Part shown: positions 28,535 through 37,756 of the stretch, piece after piece
Numbering within the stretch: position 1 is the stretch's first letter
How the letters are laid out: every line of letters begins with the position of its first letter
Origin: Aeromonas veronii bv. veronii
GTDB lineage: Bacteria > Pseudomonadota > Gammaproteobacteria > Enterobacterales > Aeromonadaceae
Assembly (NCBI RefSeq): GCF_000820225.1
Contig: NZ_CDDK01000049.1
Coordinates: forward strand, 35,242 to 99,241
Length of the DNA: 64,000 bases
Direction of reading: 5' to 3'
Program-made: the position numbers and the translations under genes
The notes under the pieces: model-generated
Told to the model about the DNA's origin: nothing
The model's input: the letters and a program-made list of their open reading frames with translations, nothing else
Databases searched by the model: none

Positions 28535-31339
28535 ATGAATAAAGGATCACGGAAAAACCGTGCTGTGCCAGGGCTGATTGTTGCCCTGCTGCTTGCCTTT
28601 TCGGGCTACTGCTGGCAGTCGCTCAGTCAGCAGCAGCAGGCCCACAACCTGAACGAAGCGGCCGAGGTGGTACTGAACAGGATCAACGCCGATACCCTCT
28701 ATCTGCTTGGGCGGGAGCAGGCCAATGACAGCAATGTCCAGCAGCGCCTGAACCAGTTATCCATCACCCTTGACGGTTTTGTACGGGAAGTCAGAAGCGA
28801 TCCCGAGCTGGTGCAAGACGCTCTCTCCCAGGCACTGCTTGAGGACATGGACACCTATCTGATGGCGTTGGCCAGGCTTCATGCCATTGAGATGGCTATC
28901 GAGTATCTCAATGCGCCCCTGCAGGCCCAGATTAAAAAGGTGCGGGGGATAAGCCCGTCAGACAGTGCGCTTCATCGCGACCTGGAGGAGCTGGCGCAAC
29001 TGAGCAACTATCTGCAGCGCAGTTGGGACAAACGTGAACAGACTACGCTGGACCAGCTGCAACAGCAGTTGCAATCCCGTTATGGCAACTTGCCGGAGAT
29101 CGCTACCCTGATCCGCCTGAGCAAGGAGATGAGCCAGCAGGTGATTGCCTATCACACCTTGCGTTACCAGCTCATCGACATGCATGTGATCGAGAGTCTG
29201 GTGCGCTGGAAACTCGACAAGCTGGAGCGCGCTTCCTCTTTGATGAACCGCTTCTATCTGATGGTGCTGTGCGGGGCTTTGATCTGCTTTGCGCTGGTGG
29301 CTTTCACCCTGTGGCGCCGCAACCAGAAGCTGAGCGAGTTGTCGCGCCAGACCGGCTTGCTGGCCCAGGCCAAAAGCGATTTTCTGGCCAACATGAGCCA
29401 TGAGATCCGCACCCCCATGAATGCCATCATAGGTTTTAGCTCGCTGGCACTGCAGACTGAACTGGATCAGCAACAGCGGGACTATTTGGGCAAGATCAAA
29501 TCCTCATCCGATACCCTGCTGCTGCTGATCAACGACATCCTTGATTTGACCAAGGTGGAGTCAGGCAAGCTGACGTTGGAGGAGATCGACTTCGATCTCA
29601 GCGAGCAGCTCGATTCGCTGGCGGGCATGTTTGCCGATCTGGCGGAGCGCAAACACGTGGAAGTGGTTATTCGCAAGTCACCGGAGGTGCCGGTCTTCTT
29701 GCGTGGGGATCCCTTGCGATTGGGGCAAGTGCTGGTCAATCTGGTGAACAACGCTATCAAGTTTACCGAACGCGGTGAAGTCGAAGTCTGCATCGAGCTG
29801 GCCAATCCTCACCCAATGCGGATCCGCTTCAGTGTGCGCGATACCGGCATCGGCATTGCCGAAGAGAAGCAGACCCAACTGTTTCAGGCGTTTACCCAGC
29901 TGGAGGCGGGTAATACCCGAAAATATGGCGGCTCGGGTCTTGGGCTCAATATCTCCCAGCGGCTGGTGGAGCTGATGGGGGGGCGGATCACCGTCGAGAG
30001 CAAGCCTGGCGTCGGCTCTCTGTTCAAGTTCGATATTCCGATGGCGCAGGCGGTCTACGGCGTCGCTGGGCGGAAAGTCTTCTTCGAAAACCAGCCGCTG
30101 GTGATGGTGATGGATGACAACGAACTGGTGCTGGATCTGGCCCGGGACATTCTGACTCGGGCGGGAGTGCGAGTGCTGCCGGTTAACTCCCTTTCCCGCG
30201 CCCGTCAGCTGCTCCGTGAAGAGGGACCGAATCTGCGGTTGGCGATCCTCGACTGGCGCATGGGTCAGGAGGATGGGCTCGATCTGGCGCTGGAGATGTA
30301 TCAGCACAGCCAGTGGCGGCGGATCCCCATCCTGATGATCAGTGCCTGGGCCAGAGAGGGGCTACACGCCCGGATGGATAGCATGGGGCTGACCCATTTT
30401 CTGCCCAAACCGATGACCGAGAATGCCCTGCTGGCCAAGGTGGACGAGCTGCTCAACGGCAGCTCCTACGAACTCAACCTGCGCAAGGCCGAGGCTCAGG
30501 GGGATCAGCAACACTTCAAATCCCTGTTGCAGGGTACTCGAGTGCTGTTGGCGGAAGATAACCGGGTCAATCAGCAGCTCATCATCGAGTATCTGCGGCG
30601 CGTCGATGCGGTAGTGTGTGTGGTCAGCAATGGTCGGGAGGCGGTGGAGCGGGTCGCCGAGCAGCCTTTTGACGTGATCCTGATGGATTTGCAGATGCCG
30701 GTACTGGACGGACTCGATGCCACCCGCCAGATCCGCAAGATGGTCGACAAACACGATGTGCCCATAATTGCCCTCACCGCCAGTGCAATGCCCGGTGACA
30801 AGGAACGTTGTCTGGGGGTGGGGATGAATGGCTATGTCACCAAGCCGGTGAGCAAGCTGGATCTCTACAACAACCTGCTGCAGTGGGTAAAGCCGCAAGG
30901 GGTGGAGCAGGCGGGGATCATGGAGGTTAAACCGCCGGATATGATCGGGATCCTCGATCTGCAGGATGCACTCAAGCGGCTGGAGCAGGACAAGGAGGCA
31001 TTGCAGATCCTGTTCAAGCTGTTCATGTCGGAGCACAAGGACGATCTGTGGGAGATCCGCTCCGCCCTGCGCCGTCAGCAACCCGAGGTGGCCAGCAAGC
31101 TGCTGCACACCCTCAAGGGGGTGTCGGCCAATATCTCGGCGGCCCGTCTGCAATTGGTGGCTGGCGAGCTGGAGTGGCGCCTGCGGCAAAACGAGGTGCT
31201 AAGCGAGACGGATCTGGAGCAGTTGCAACAGGTCTTTAGCCAGACCCGGGAAGAGGTGTCACACTTCCTGTTGACCGGTGAGCAGCATGAAAATTCGTAT
31301 AATCCCTATTCATCAGGTGATGATCGCATGTCACAGTGA
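28535..31339 (+). CDS. Hybrid sensor histidine kinase (HisKA-HATPase-REC-REC-HPt)
   Basis: A 934-residue inner-membrane kinase. Helix 1 is at residues ~10-28; a ~220-residue, helix-rich periplasmic region with no recognised sensor fold follows; helix 2 ([19 protein letters not shown]) is near residue 240-260. The HisKA phospho-site is His289 (MSHEIRTP), HATPase N and G boxes follow ([20 protein letters not shown]), then REC1 with Asp573, REC2 with Asp718 ([11 protein letters not shown]), and an HPt domain with His858 (LLHTLKG). No response regulator is adjacent, so the output partner is elsewhere. The start chosen is the ATG at 28535; a TTG at 28487 is in frame. No good ribosome site is seen for either. 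Confidence 0.9.
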   Translation: MNKGSRKNRAVPGLIVALLLAFSGYCWQSLSQQQQAHNLNEAAEVVLNRINADTLYLLGREQANDSNVQQRLNQLSITLDGFVREVRSDPELVQDALSQALLEDMDTYLMALARLHAIEMAIEYLNAPLQAQIKKVRGISPSDSALHRDLEELAQLSNYLQRSWDKREQTTLDQLQQQLQSRYGNLPEIATLIRLSKEMSQQVIAYHTLRYQLIDMHVIESLVRWKLDKLERASSLMNRFYLMVLCGALICFALVAFTLWRRNQKLSELSRQTGLLAQAKSDFLANMSHEIRTPMNAIIGFSSLALQTELDQQQRDYLGKIKSSSDTLLLLINDILDLTKVESGKLTLEEIDFDLSEQLDSLAGMFADLAERKHVEVVIRKSPEVPVFLRGDPLRLGQVLVNLVNNAIKFTERGEVEVCIELANPHPMRIRFSVRDTGIGIAEEKQTQLFQAFTQLEAGNTRKYGGSGLGLNISQRLVELMGGRITVESKPGVGSLFKFDIPMAQAVYGVAGRKVFFENQPLVMVMDDNELVLDLARDILTRAGVRVLPVNSLSRARQLLREEGPNLRLAILDWRMGQEDGLDLALEMYQHSQWRRIPILMISAWAREGLHARMDSMGLTHFLPKPMTENALLAKVDELLNGSSYELNLRKAEAQGDQQHFKSLLQGTRVLLAEDNRVNQQLIIEYLRRVDAVVCVVSNGREAVERVAEQPFDVILMDLQMPVLDGLDATRQIRKMVDKHDVPIIALTASAMPGDKERCLGVGMNGYVTKPVSKLDLYNNLLQWVKPQGVEQAGIMEVKPPDMIGILDLQDALKRLEQDKEALQILFKLFMSEHKDDLWEIRSALRRQQPEVASKLLHTLKGVSANISAARLQLVAGELEWRLRQNEVLSETDLEQLQQVFSQTREEVSHFLLTGEQHENSYNPYSSGDDRMSQ

Positions 31340-31396
31340 ATTAAATAGTAATTATTCTCAACCATCGCGGTTCGGGATATGATGAGCTTTCGTTCG

Positions 31397-31425
31397 AATC
31401 GCCTCCAGCCGGAGGCGATTGTTTT
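31397..31425 (+). terminator. Terminator between kinase and mdlA
   Basis: AATCGCCTCC (31397-31406) pairs with GGAGGCGATT (31411-31420) around AGCC, then GTTTT. It ends the kinase unit and shows that the open frame beginning at 31419 is not the true mdlA start. Confidence 0.75.
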
Positions 31426-31505
31426 CATTCTTCTATTTCTGCGTGGCTTCTCTGATGGCCGCTCTTTGGAGCAGTCACGGGCAGAGAGCGCTAAAGGTTG
31501 GTGGT

Positions 31506-33242
31506 GTGAGCGTATTTCTACGATTGAGCTGGTTTTTCAAGGAGCAGTGGCCCCGTTATCTGGCTGCCATCTCCCTGCTGCTGATGGTGGCCCTGTTGAC
31601 CGTTATTCCGCCCAAAGTGGTGGGCTGGGTGGTTGATGGCATCACCAAGGGCGGTCTCGACAATGGCACCCTGATGCGCTATCTGGCGGGACTGTTTGGT
31701 CTGGGTGTGCTGATTTATCTGCTGCGCTACGTCTGGCGGGTGATGCTGTTCGGTGCCTCTTACCGTCTGGCCTATGTGTTGCGCAATCGCCTGTTCAGTC
31801 ATTTCACCCGGATGAGCCCCGATTTTTATCAGCGCCACCGTACTGGCGATTTGATGGCCCATGCCACCAATGACATTCAGGCGGTGGAGATGACCGCTGG
31901 CGAAGGGGTGCTGACTCTGGTGGACTCCATCATGGTCGGGGTATTGGTGCTCTCCATCATGTGCAGCCAGTACTCCTGGCAGTTGACGCTGGTCTCCTTG
32001 CTACCGCTGCCGGTGATGGCCTATTTCATGAACCGCTTCGGCACCCAGATCTACACCCAGTTCAAGGCGGCGCAAGGGGCCTTCTCCAGGCTCAACAACA
32101 AGACCCAGGAGGCCCTTTCCGGCGTGCGGGTGTTGAAATCTTATGCGGTTGAATCGCTGGAAGATGAAGGCTTTGCCGAGCTGACCAAACAGGCGGGGGA
32201 GCGCAATATGGCGGTGGCCCGCATCGATGCCAAGTTCGATCCGGTCATCTATCTCTGTATCGGTTGCTCCTACTTCCTCGCGGTGGCGGGGGGCAGTGTG
32301 CTGGTGCTGCGCGATGAGTTGACCCTGGGTGAGCTCACCAGCTTCACCATGTACCTCGGCCAGCTGATCTGGCCGATGTTTGCCATCGCCTGGCTGTTCA
32401 ACATCATCGAGCGGGGCAGCGCCGCCTACTCCCGTATCGAAAGCCTGCTGGGGGAGCGCAGCGATATCGAAGAGCCCGCCCAGCCGGCCGCGTTTACCTC
32501 TGCCTTTCCTTTGCAGATCAAAGGGGTGAGCTATCAACTCGAGCAGCGCACCCTGCTTGCGGATATCGACGTTACCCTCAAGCAAGGGGGGATGCTCGGG
32601 GTTGTGGGGCGCACCGGAGCAGGCAAGAGCTCCCTGCTCAAGCTGTTGATGCGCCTTGCCAATCCGACTCACGGTTCGATTGTCATGGGTGGCGTTCCGA
32701 TTGACCAGCTGCCGCTCGCCACACTGCGCAGCCAGTTTGCCTATGTGCCGCAGGAGCCATTCCTGTTTTCCACCACTATCGCCGCCAATATTGCCCTCGG
32801 CAAACCCGATGCGAGCCGCGAGGAGGTCGAACGGGTGGCGCGCATTGCCTGTGTCCACGATGATATTGTGCGTTTCCCCAAGGGCTATGAGACCGAGGTG
32901 GGGGAGAAAGGGGTGACCCTCTCCGGCGGTCAGAAACAGCGGCTGGCCATTGCCCGCGCCCTGCTGCTGGATGCGCCCATTCTGGTGCTCGATGATGCGC
33001 TCTCGGCGGTGGATGCCCACACCGAGCAGCAAATTCTGCACGCTCTCAAAGCACATCGTCGCACCCTGATCCTGGTCAGCCATCGCATGACGGCGGTGGA
33101 GCAGGCCGACGAGATCCTGGTGCTGGAGCAGGGGACCATCAGCGAACAGGGTCATCACGGTGCCCTGATGGCGCACAATGGCTGGTATGCAGATATGGTG
33201 CGTTACCAGCGTCTCGAAGAAGCGGTGGAGGAGAGCCTGTGA
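31506..33242 (+). CDS. mdlA: MdlA-type ABC exporter subunit
   Basis: A 578-residue half-transporter: a six-helix exporter domain (residues ~15-290; RHRTGDLMAHATNDI coupling region, DPVIYLCIGCSYFLAVAGGS) followed by an ATPase domain with Walker A GRTGAGKSS, the signature LSGGQKQR and Walker B LVLDDA. It aligns with E. coli MdlA from FLRLSWFFKEQWPRYL. The GTG at 31506 is chosen: AAAGG lies eight bases upstream, homology begins there, and the longer frame starts inside a terminator. MdlA pairs with MdlB as a multidrug-type exporter with unknown natural substrate. Its stop overlaps the mdlB start. Confidence 0.92.
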   Translation: MSVFLRLSWFFKEQWPRYLAAISLLLMVALLTVIPPKVVGWVVDGITKGGLDNGTLMRYLAGLFGLGVLIYLLRYVWRVMLFGASYRLAYVLRNRLFSHFTRMSPDFYQRHRTGDLMAHATNDIQAVEMTAGEGVLTLVDSIMVGVLVLSIMCSQYSWQLTLVSLLPLPVMAYFMNRFGTQIYTQFKAAQGAFSRLNNKTQEALSGVRVLKSYAVESLEDEGFAELTKQAGERNMAVARIDAKFDPVIYLCIGCSYFLAVAGGSVLVLRDELTLGELTSFTMYLGQLIWPMFAIAWLFNIIERGSAAYSRIESLLGERSDIEEPAQPAAFTSAFPLQIKGVSYQLEQRTLLADIDVTLKQGGMLGVVGRTGAGKSSLLKLLMRLANPTHGSIVMGGVPIDQLPLATLRSQFAYVPQEPFLFSTTIAANIALGKPDASREEVERVARIACVHDDIVRFPKGYETEVGEKGVTLSGGQKQRLAIARALLLDAPILVLDDALSAVDAHTEQQILHALKAHRRTLILVSHRMTAVEQADEILVLEQGTISEQGHHGALMAHNGWYADMVRYQRLEEAVEESL

Positions 33243-34990
33243 ATCCGACCATTAAACGACTGCTCGCTTACTGTGCTCAGTATCCTCGCTGGCTTATTCA
33301 GGCGGGGATCTGTTTGCTGCTCGCCACCGGCGCCGAAGTGGCCGGACCGCTACTGATCAAGCTCTTTATCGATGACTATCTGGCGCCTCGCAATATCGTG
33401 CTGCCCACCATAGCCCTGATTGCAGCGGGCTATCTGGGCTTGCAGGTACTCTCGGCGGCGGGCTTCTATTTGCAATCCCTGCGCTTTAACCGTATCGCCC
33501 AGGCGGTGGTGCAAACCTTGCGCGAGCAGGTGTTTGCCACCGCCATCCGCTTACCGGCCCGCTACTTTGACAAGCATCGATCCGGCTCGCTGATTTCCCG
33601 CATCACCAACGACACCGAGGCGATCATGAACCTCTATGTGCAGGTGATCGGCTTGCTGGTGCAAAAGGTGGTGCTGTTGTGCGGCATCCTCATCTCGATG
33701 GCGCTGCTGGATCTGCGGCTGATGCTGGTCTGCTCCCTGTTGCTGCCCGCAGTGGGTGGGGTGATGTGGCTCTACCAGAAACTGAGCGTGCCAGTGGTGC
33801 GAGCGACCCGCAGTCTGCTCTCCGACATCAACAGCCGCCTCAACGAGTCGCTGCAGGGGATGCCGGTCATTCAGGCTATGGTGCAGGAGCGCCACTTTGC
33901 CAACGCCTTTGCCGAGGTGAACCAGCAGCACTGGTCGGCACGGATCAAGAGCCTCAAGATCAACGGCATTTTGCTGCGTCCGCTCATCGATCTCTTCTAC
34001 ATGATGGTGCTGATCGGCCTGTTGGCGCTGTTTGCCCATGAGGGGGGGAGCCACGCCGGTGCCATTCAGGTGGGGGTGCTCTACGCCTTTATCAGCTATC
34101 TGGGGCGGATGATCGAGCCGCTCATCGAGATGACCAACCAGCTTAACCAGCTGCAGCAGGCGATGGTGGCGGGGGAGCGTGTCTTTGCCCTGCTCGATGA
34201 AACCCGCGAGAGCACCGAGGGCGAGCTGCGCCCGCTGGAAGGACGGGTCAGTTTCGAGCGGGTGAGCTTCTCCTACGATGGTGAGCAGCAGGTGCTGCGG
34301 GAGGTCAGTTTTGCCGCAAAACCGGGCCAGATGCTGGCGCTGGTGGGCCATACCGGCAGCGGCAAGTCCACCATCATCAGCCTGCTGATGGGCTTCTATC
34401 CGCTAGATCAGGGGCAGATCCGCTTCGATGATCACGCACTGGATACCCTGTCGCTGGCGGCGGTACGCCGCAGCATCGGGCTGGTGCAGCAAGATCCCTT
34501 TATCTTCGTCGGCACTTTGGCGGAGAACCTGCGTCTCGGCCGCGCCGGAATAGACGAAGCGCGGCTCTGGCAGGCGCTGAGCGAGGTGCAGCTGGCCGAG
34601 TTTGTGCGCAGCTTGCCACAGGGGATCAACACCCTGATGGAGGAGGGGGGCAAGAACCTCTCCGCCGGTCAGCGGCAACTGCTCTCCTTTGCCCGCGCGC
34701 TGGTGGGGGATCCGCGTATCCTCATTCTGGATGAAGCGACGGCCAGCGTGGACTCCCAGACCGAGTTGGCGCTGTCGCAGGCGATCTCTGCCGCCCGTCG
34801 TGGCCGCACCACCATCGCCATCGCCCACCGCCTCTCGACCATCGTCGATGCGGACGAGATCCTGCTGCTCTCCCGCGGTCAGGTGAATGAGCGGGGTACC
34901 CATGGTGAGTTGATGGCCCTCGGCGGTCACTATGCCCAGCTGTTCGAGATGCAGAGTCAGGGGGCCTGGCTGGAAGAGAAGCGCGCCTGA
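33239..34990 (+). CDS. mdlB: MdlB-type ABC exporter subunit
   Basis: A 583-residue half-transporter partner of MdlA. The membrane domain (residues ~15-310) has the RSGSLISRITNDTEAIMNLYVQ coupling region, and the ATPase carries Walker A GHTGSGKST, the signature LSAGQRQLLSFARAL and Walker B LILDEATASVDS. It aligns closely with E. coli MdlB (EVSGPLLI versus EVAGPLLI; VGVLYAFISYLGR). The start is a GTG at 33239 that overlaps the mdlA stop (GTGA), so the two subunits are translationally coupled. Confidence 0.93.
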   Translation: MNPTIKRLLAYCAQYPRWLIQAGICLLLATGAEVAGPLLIKLFIDDYLAPRNIVLPTIALIAAGYLGLQVLSAAGFYLQSLRFNRIAQAVVQTLREQVFATAIRLPARYFDKHRSGSLISRITNDTEAIMNLYVQVIGLLVQKVVLLCGILISMALLDLRLMLVCSLLLPAVGGVMWLYQKLSVPVVRATRSLLSDINSRLNESLQGMPVIQAMVQERHFANAFAEVNQQHWSARIKSLKINGILLRPLIDLFYMMVLIGLLALFAHEGGSHAGAIQVGVLYAFISYLGRMIEPLIEMTNQLNQLQQAMVAGERVFALLDETRESTEGELRPLEGRVSFERVSFSYDGEQQVLREVSFAAKPGQMLALVGHTGSGKSTIISLLMGFYPLDQGQIRFDDHALDTLSLAAVRRSIGLVQQDPFIFVGTLAENLRLGRAGIDEARLWQALSEVQLAEFVRSLPQGINTLMEEGGKNLSAGQRQLLSFARALVGDPRILILDEATASVDSQTELALSQAISAARRGRTTIAIAHRLSTIVDADEILLLSRGQVNERGTHGELMALGGHYAQLFEMQSQGAWLEEKRA

Positions 34991-35025
34991 TCGGCACATT
35001 TGCTGTAACGGCGACATGAACGAAA

Positions 35026-35058
35026 AGAGGGAACCGATGCGGTTCCCTCTGTTTTTTT
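35026..35058 (+). terminator. Rho-independent terminator of mdlAB
   Basis: AGAGGGAACCG (35026-35036) and CGGTTCCCTCT (35040-35050) form an 11-bp stem, then G and seven T. It lies 36 bp after mdlB. Confidence 0.92.
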
Positions 35059-35156
35059 GCGTTGGGCAAAGGTCGTAACCGTGATCCCTGTGCTTGTCGA
35101 ATGGCGCAGATGCAGGCAACATGTTGTTTACATTAACTCATCGGATCAGTTCGCAT

Positions 35157-35630
35157 ATGGATTTGCAACGCTTCAAAGCCAATCTGGCGCTCCGGCTGTT
35201 TGCCTGGCGCTATATACCCGTCATCGGGTTTTGTGCCCCGATCATCGAAGAGATGAACGCCAAGGCGCTGCGCATTCGCATTCCCCTTGGCTGGCGTACC
35301 CGCAACCATCTGGGCAGCATGTATTTTGGCGCGCTGGCGACCGGCGCCGATCTGGTAGGCGGTCTGCTGGTGATGGAGAAGGGGCGGCAGCGGCGCAAGA
35401 AGGTGCACTTCGCCTTCAAGGATGTGCAGGGGGAGTTTTTGAAACGACCGGAGGGGGATGTGCAGTTCGACTGCGCAGCGGGGGAGGAGATTGACGCCAT
35501 GATCGATGAATCACTGGCAAGCGGTCAGCGCATCAATCGCCCCATCCGGGTGGTGGCCACCTGCCCGTCATTGAACGGGGATGAGGCGATGGCGCGTTTT
35601 GTGCTGACCCTGTCGATCAAGGCCAGCTAG
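35157..35630 (+). CDS. DUF4442 hotdog-fold thioesterase-like protein
   Basis: A 157-residue protein of the DUF4442 / PaaI-like hotdog group. The conserved centre RNHLGSMYFGALATGADLVGGLLV contains the helix that carries catalytic residues in acyl-CoA thioesterases, and VHFAFKDVQGEFLKRPEGDVQF follows. A thioesterase role on an unidentified acyl-CoA is plausible but unproven. The ATG at 35157 is chosen because homology starts at FKANLALRLF; the longer frame back to 35094 has no support. It converges with ybcJ. Confidence 0.8.
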   Translation: MDLQRFKANLALRLFAWRYIPVIGFCAPIIEEMNAKALRIRIPLGWRTRNHLGSMYFGALATGADLVGGLLVMEKGRQRRKKVHFAFKDVQGEFLKRPEGDVQFDCAAGEEIDAMIDESLASGQRINRPIRVVATCPSLNGDEAMARFVLTLSIKAS

Positions 35631-35637
35631 CGGGTTG

Positions 35638-35678
35638 CCGGAGAGTGGCTCCCCGAAACGGGGTTAGCCAATCTCCGG
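35638..35678. terminator. Three-tier hairpin between DUF4442 gene and ybcJ
   Basis: CCGGAGA / TCTCCGG, TGGCT / AGCCA and CCCCG / CGGGG stack into one long hairpin with an AAA loop. It covers the stop codon and last codons of ybcJ (stop 35664-35666). No T-run is present, so it may act as a convergent barrier or an mRNA 3'-end stabiliser. Confidence 0.5.
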
Positions 35679-35897
35679 GCTGACGCCCTCTTTCACCACG
35701 ACCTTCATGCCGTTGAAGTTGACCACCTGTTCGGCCACGATCTTGCAGCGCTTGCGGGTCTCGACCTGACCGTCCACCTCGACCAGCCCTTCGGCAACGA
35801 GGGCTTTGGCGGCGCCGCCACAATCGGCCCACCCCTGATGTTTGATAAGGTCACACAAGGCAATGAAGGGGTGACCTTCGAGCAGAAACGTCTCCAT
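35664..35897 (-). CDS. ybcJ: YbcJ, S4-like RNA-binding protein
   Basis: A 77-residue protein similar to E. coli YbcJ: HPFIALCDLIKHQGWADCGGAAKALVAEGLVEVDGQVETRKRCKIVAEQ covers the S4-like alpha-L fold that binds structured RNA. E. coli YbcJ may be linked to ribosome or RNA metabolism, but its role is not defined. The ATG follows a GGAA-type site. Its C-terminal codons lie inside a strong hairpin shared with the convergent DUF4442 gene. Confidence 0.9.
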   Translation of the reverse strand: METFLLEGHPFIALCDLIKHQGWADCGGAAKALVAEGLVEVDGQVETRKRCKIVAEQVVNFNGMKVVVKEGVSPEIG

Positions 35898-36157
35898 GGG
35901 AAATCCTCTAGATGGATGAATGCCGGATACAGCAGGGCGACTATTTTAGGCAGTTCGCTCAGGCAAAGAAAGGAAGAGGGGCCACTCGCTGCGAAAAAGT
36001 GGCCGATTGTCCTTGAGGCGGCGCTTTCGCAAGACCTGATGGAGAGGTGAGAGGGCCACCCGTGACGTATCGTGACGCACCTCGTCCCGGCTGGTGTGCC
36101 CACATTAGCCCCTGGCTGTTAGGATCGGGCCACTTTCAATGGCCCAAGGAACTTTCC

Positions 36158-36721
36158 ATGACACTCTCCCGCCTGCTGCTGGCATGCAGCGCCCTGACTC
36201 TGTGCGGTGTCGCGCAGGCCAGTACTCCGGTGCAGGTCTCGCTGCCCGGGGTCAATTTGCCCGCGTCCCATCAGGTGGAAGGGGCGCGCGCCTCGCTGCT
36301 CTACGGCCGGACCGGTCAGGTGAAGGGTATTGATCTGCCGATCTTCGCCCTCTCCGATGTGGATCAGTTCAGCGGCCTGCAGCTCGGGGTATTCCTGGGT
36401 GCTGGTCGGGTGCGCCACCAGTTTGGCGGGGTCGCCATCAACGCCATCAACTGGCACGAAGGGCAGGATACCGGCGTCAATCTGGGGCTGGTCAACCTGA
36501 CCAACAATGTGCAGGGGCTTAACTGGGGGGCGGTCAATATCGCCAAGGGCAATGCGTTGGCCAACGTCGGCTTCGTCAACTATGCCGAGCGTACCACCTT
36601 CCAGATTGGCTTTATCAATGCGACCAAGCACCTCGATGGCTTGCAGATCGGGCTGGCCAACTATGCCGCCAACGGCGTGTTCCCCATTCTGCCACTGGTG
36701 AACTTCCAGAAATCGTTCTGA
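36158..36721 (+). CDS. Exported Gly/Asn-repeat protein (LA_2272-like)
   Basis: A 187-residue protein with a signal peptide (residues 1-~22, ending GVAQAS). Residues ~105-185 contain five or six copies of a short strand-turn unit: VNLGLVN, LNWGAVN, ANVGFVN, FQIGFIN, LQIGLAN and a degenerate PLVN. The unit x-G-x-x-N is like the surface repeat described in LA_2272-type proteins and suggests a stacked-strand or small outer-membrane/periplasmic structure. The function is not known. AAGGAA lies close to the ATG at 36158; the longer open frame is unsupported. Confidence 0.75.
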   Translation: MTLSRLLLACSALTLCGVAQASTPVQVSLPGVNLPASHQVEGARASLLYGRTGQVKGIDLPIFALSDVDQFSGLQLGVFLGAGRVRHQFGGVAINAINWHEGQDTGVNLGLVNLTNNVQGLNWGAVNIAKGNALANVGFVNYAERTTFQIGFINATKHLDGLQIGLANYAANGVFPILPLVNFQKSF

Positions 36722-36805
36722 CCAAGGCAGTTCGCTTTGCGTTAAAGGCATCTGCTGATTACCCTGTGCCTCTTGCAACTTGTGACAGGCGAACAGAGGT
36801 AATTG

Positions 36806-37582
36806 ATGACGGCAGGGCAAATGAGTGCAATCGGGATCGGCTGGGATGTGCGTGGCTGGCAGGGCAGTGCCCAGGCGGTGGCCGTGGTGGGCTGGCAGGC
36901 CGAATCCAACCGCCTGCACTGGCTCGGGGTGTCGCCGCTGTTTCGTCTGAGCTCGCGGGTGGCGCCGGATCTGGCCGCTCTGCTGCGTCCCGCCCTGCAA
37001 AATGAGCTGACCCAGGTGCAGGTAGAAGCCTGCCCGCAACTGGCGCTCGGTATCGATGCGCCGCTCGCCTTTCCCCGCGCCTTGCGGGATCTGCTCAACG
37101 GCCAGCCACACAGCTGCGCCGTGCCCGAGCGGGAGATAGACAACCCCTACGCCTATCGCGACTGCGAGCGCTGGTTGTATCAGCAGTACGGCAAGAAGCC
37201 GCTCTCGGCCACCTTCGACCGGCTCGGCAACAACGCCACTCTGGCGCTCTCCATGCTGCCGCAGCTCTCTGATCTGCAACTGGTGCCGACCGTTGCCCCG
37301 AAGGCCAGTCGTGGCGTGCTGGAGGTCTATCCGGCATTGGCCAAAGTGGGCGGCAAGGCCTCCCCGGCACGGCCCGAGCTGGCGGCACAGCTGCCTGCGG
37401 ATGTGCTGGTCGGCACCGATCGCTATGATGCGGCGCTCTGCGCCCTGATGGCGCTGCAATATGCTGCTGGCGGCAAGGTGACGGTATTGCCTGAGCTGAT
37501 TTCGCCACCCAGTGACATGCCGTGTGATGAGGGATGGGTCTATCACTTTGCCCGTCATGCTGTAGAGCACAGCGGCATGTGA
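36806..37582 (+). CDS. DUF429-like protein (predicted RNase H-fold nuclease)
   Basis: A 258-residue protein with the DUF429 pattern: an N-terminal IGIGWDVRGW strand with Asp, ALGIDAPLAFP with a second Asp, AYRDCERWL, VLEVYPALA, and TDRYDAALCALMALQYA near the end. These acidic motifs in an RNase H-like fold suggest a nuclease, but no activity is established for the family. The ATG at 36806, with GAGGT five bases upstream, is preferred to the TTG just before it. It lies 84 bp after the repeat-protein gene and may be in one unit. Confidence 0.75.
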   Translation: MTAGQMSAIGIGWDVRGWQGSAQAVAVVGWQAESNRLHWLGVSPLFRLSSRVAPDLAALLRPALQNELTQVQVEACPQLALGIDAPLAFPRALRDLLNGQPHSCAVPEREIDNPYAYRDCERWLYQQYGKKPLSATFDRLGNNATLALSMLPQLSDLQLVPTVAPKASRGVLEVYPALAKVGGKASPARPELAAQLPADVLVGTDRYDAALCALMALQYAAGGKVTVLPELISPPSDMPCDEGWVYHFARHAVEHSGM

Positions 37583-37756
37583 TGGACGGTGACGCGGCGC
37601 ATCATGGCGCCGCTCACCCTGTGGACGCGGGCCAAATGGCGCAAAAAACCTGTCTTTAGTCAGGAAATTGCCTGTTCATCCCGCGCCAAGGTGGCGCATC
37701 GTTATCTTCATCCGATATATTGCCCACCTTGCTGATCCTTTGCTGTGGTATTCCCG

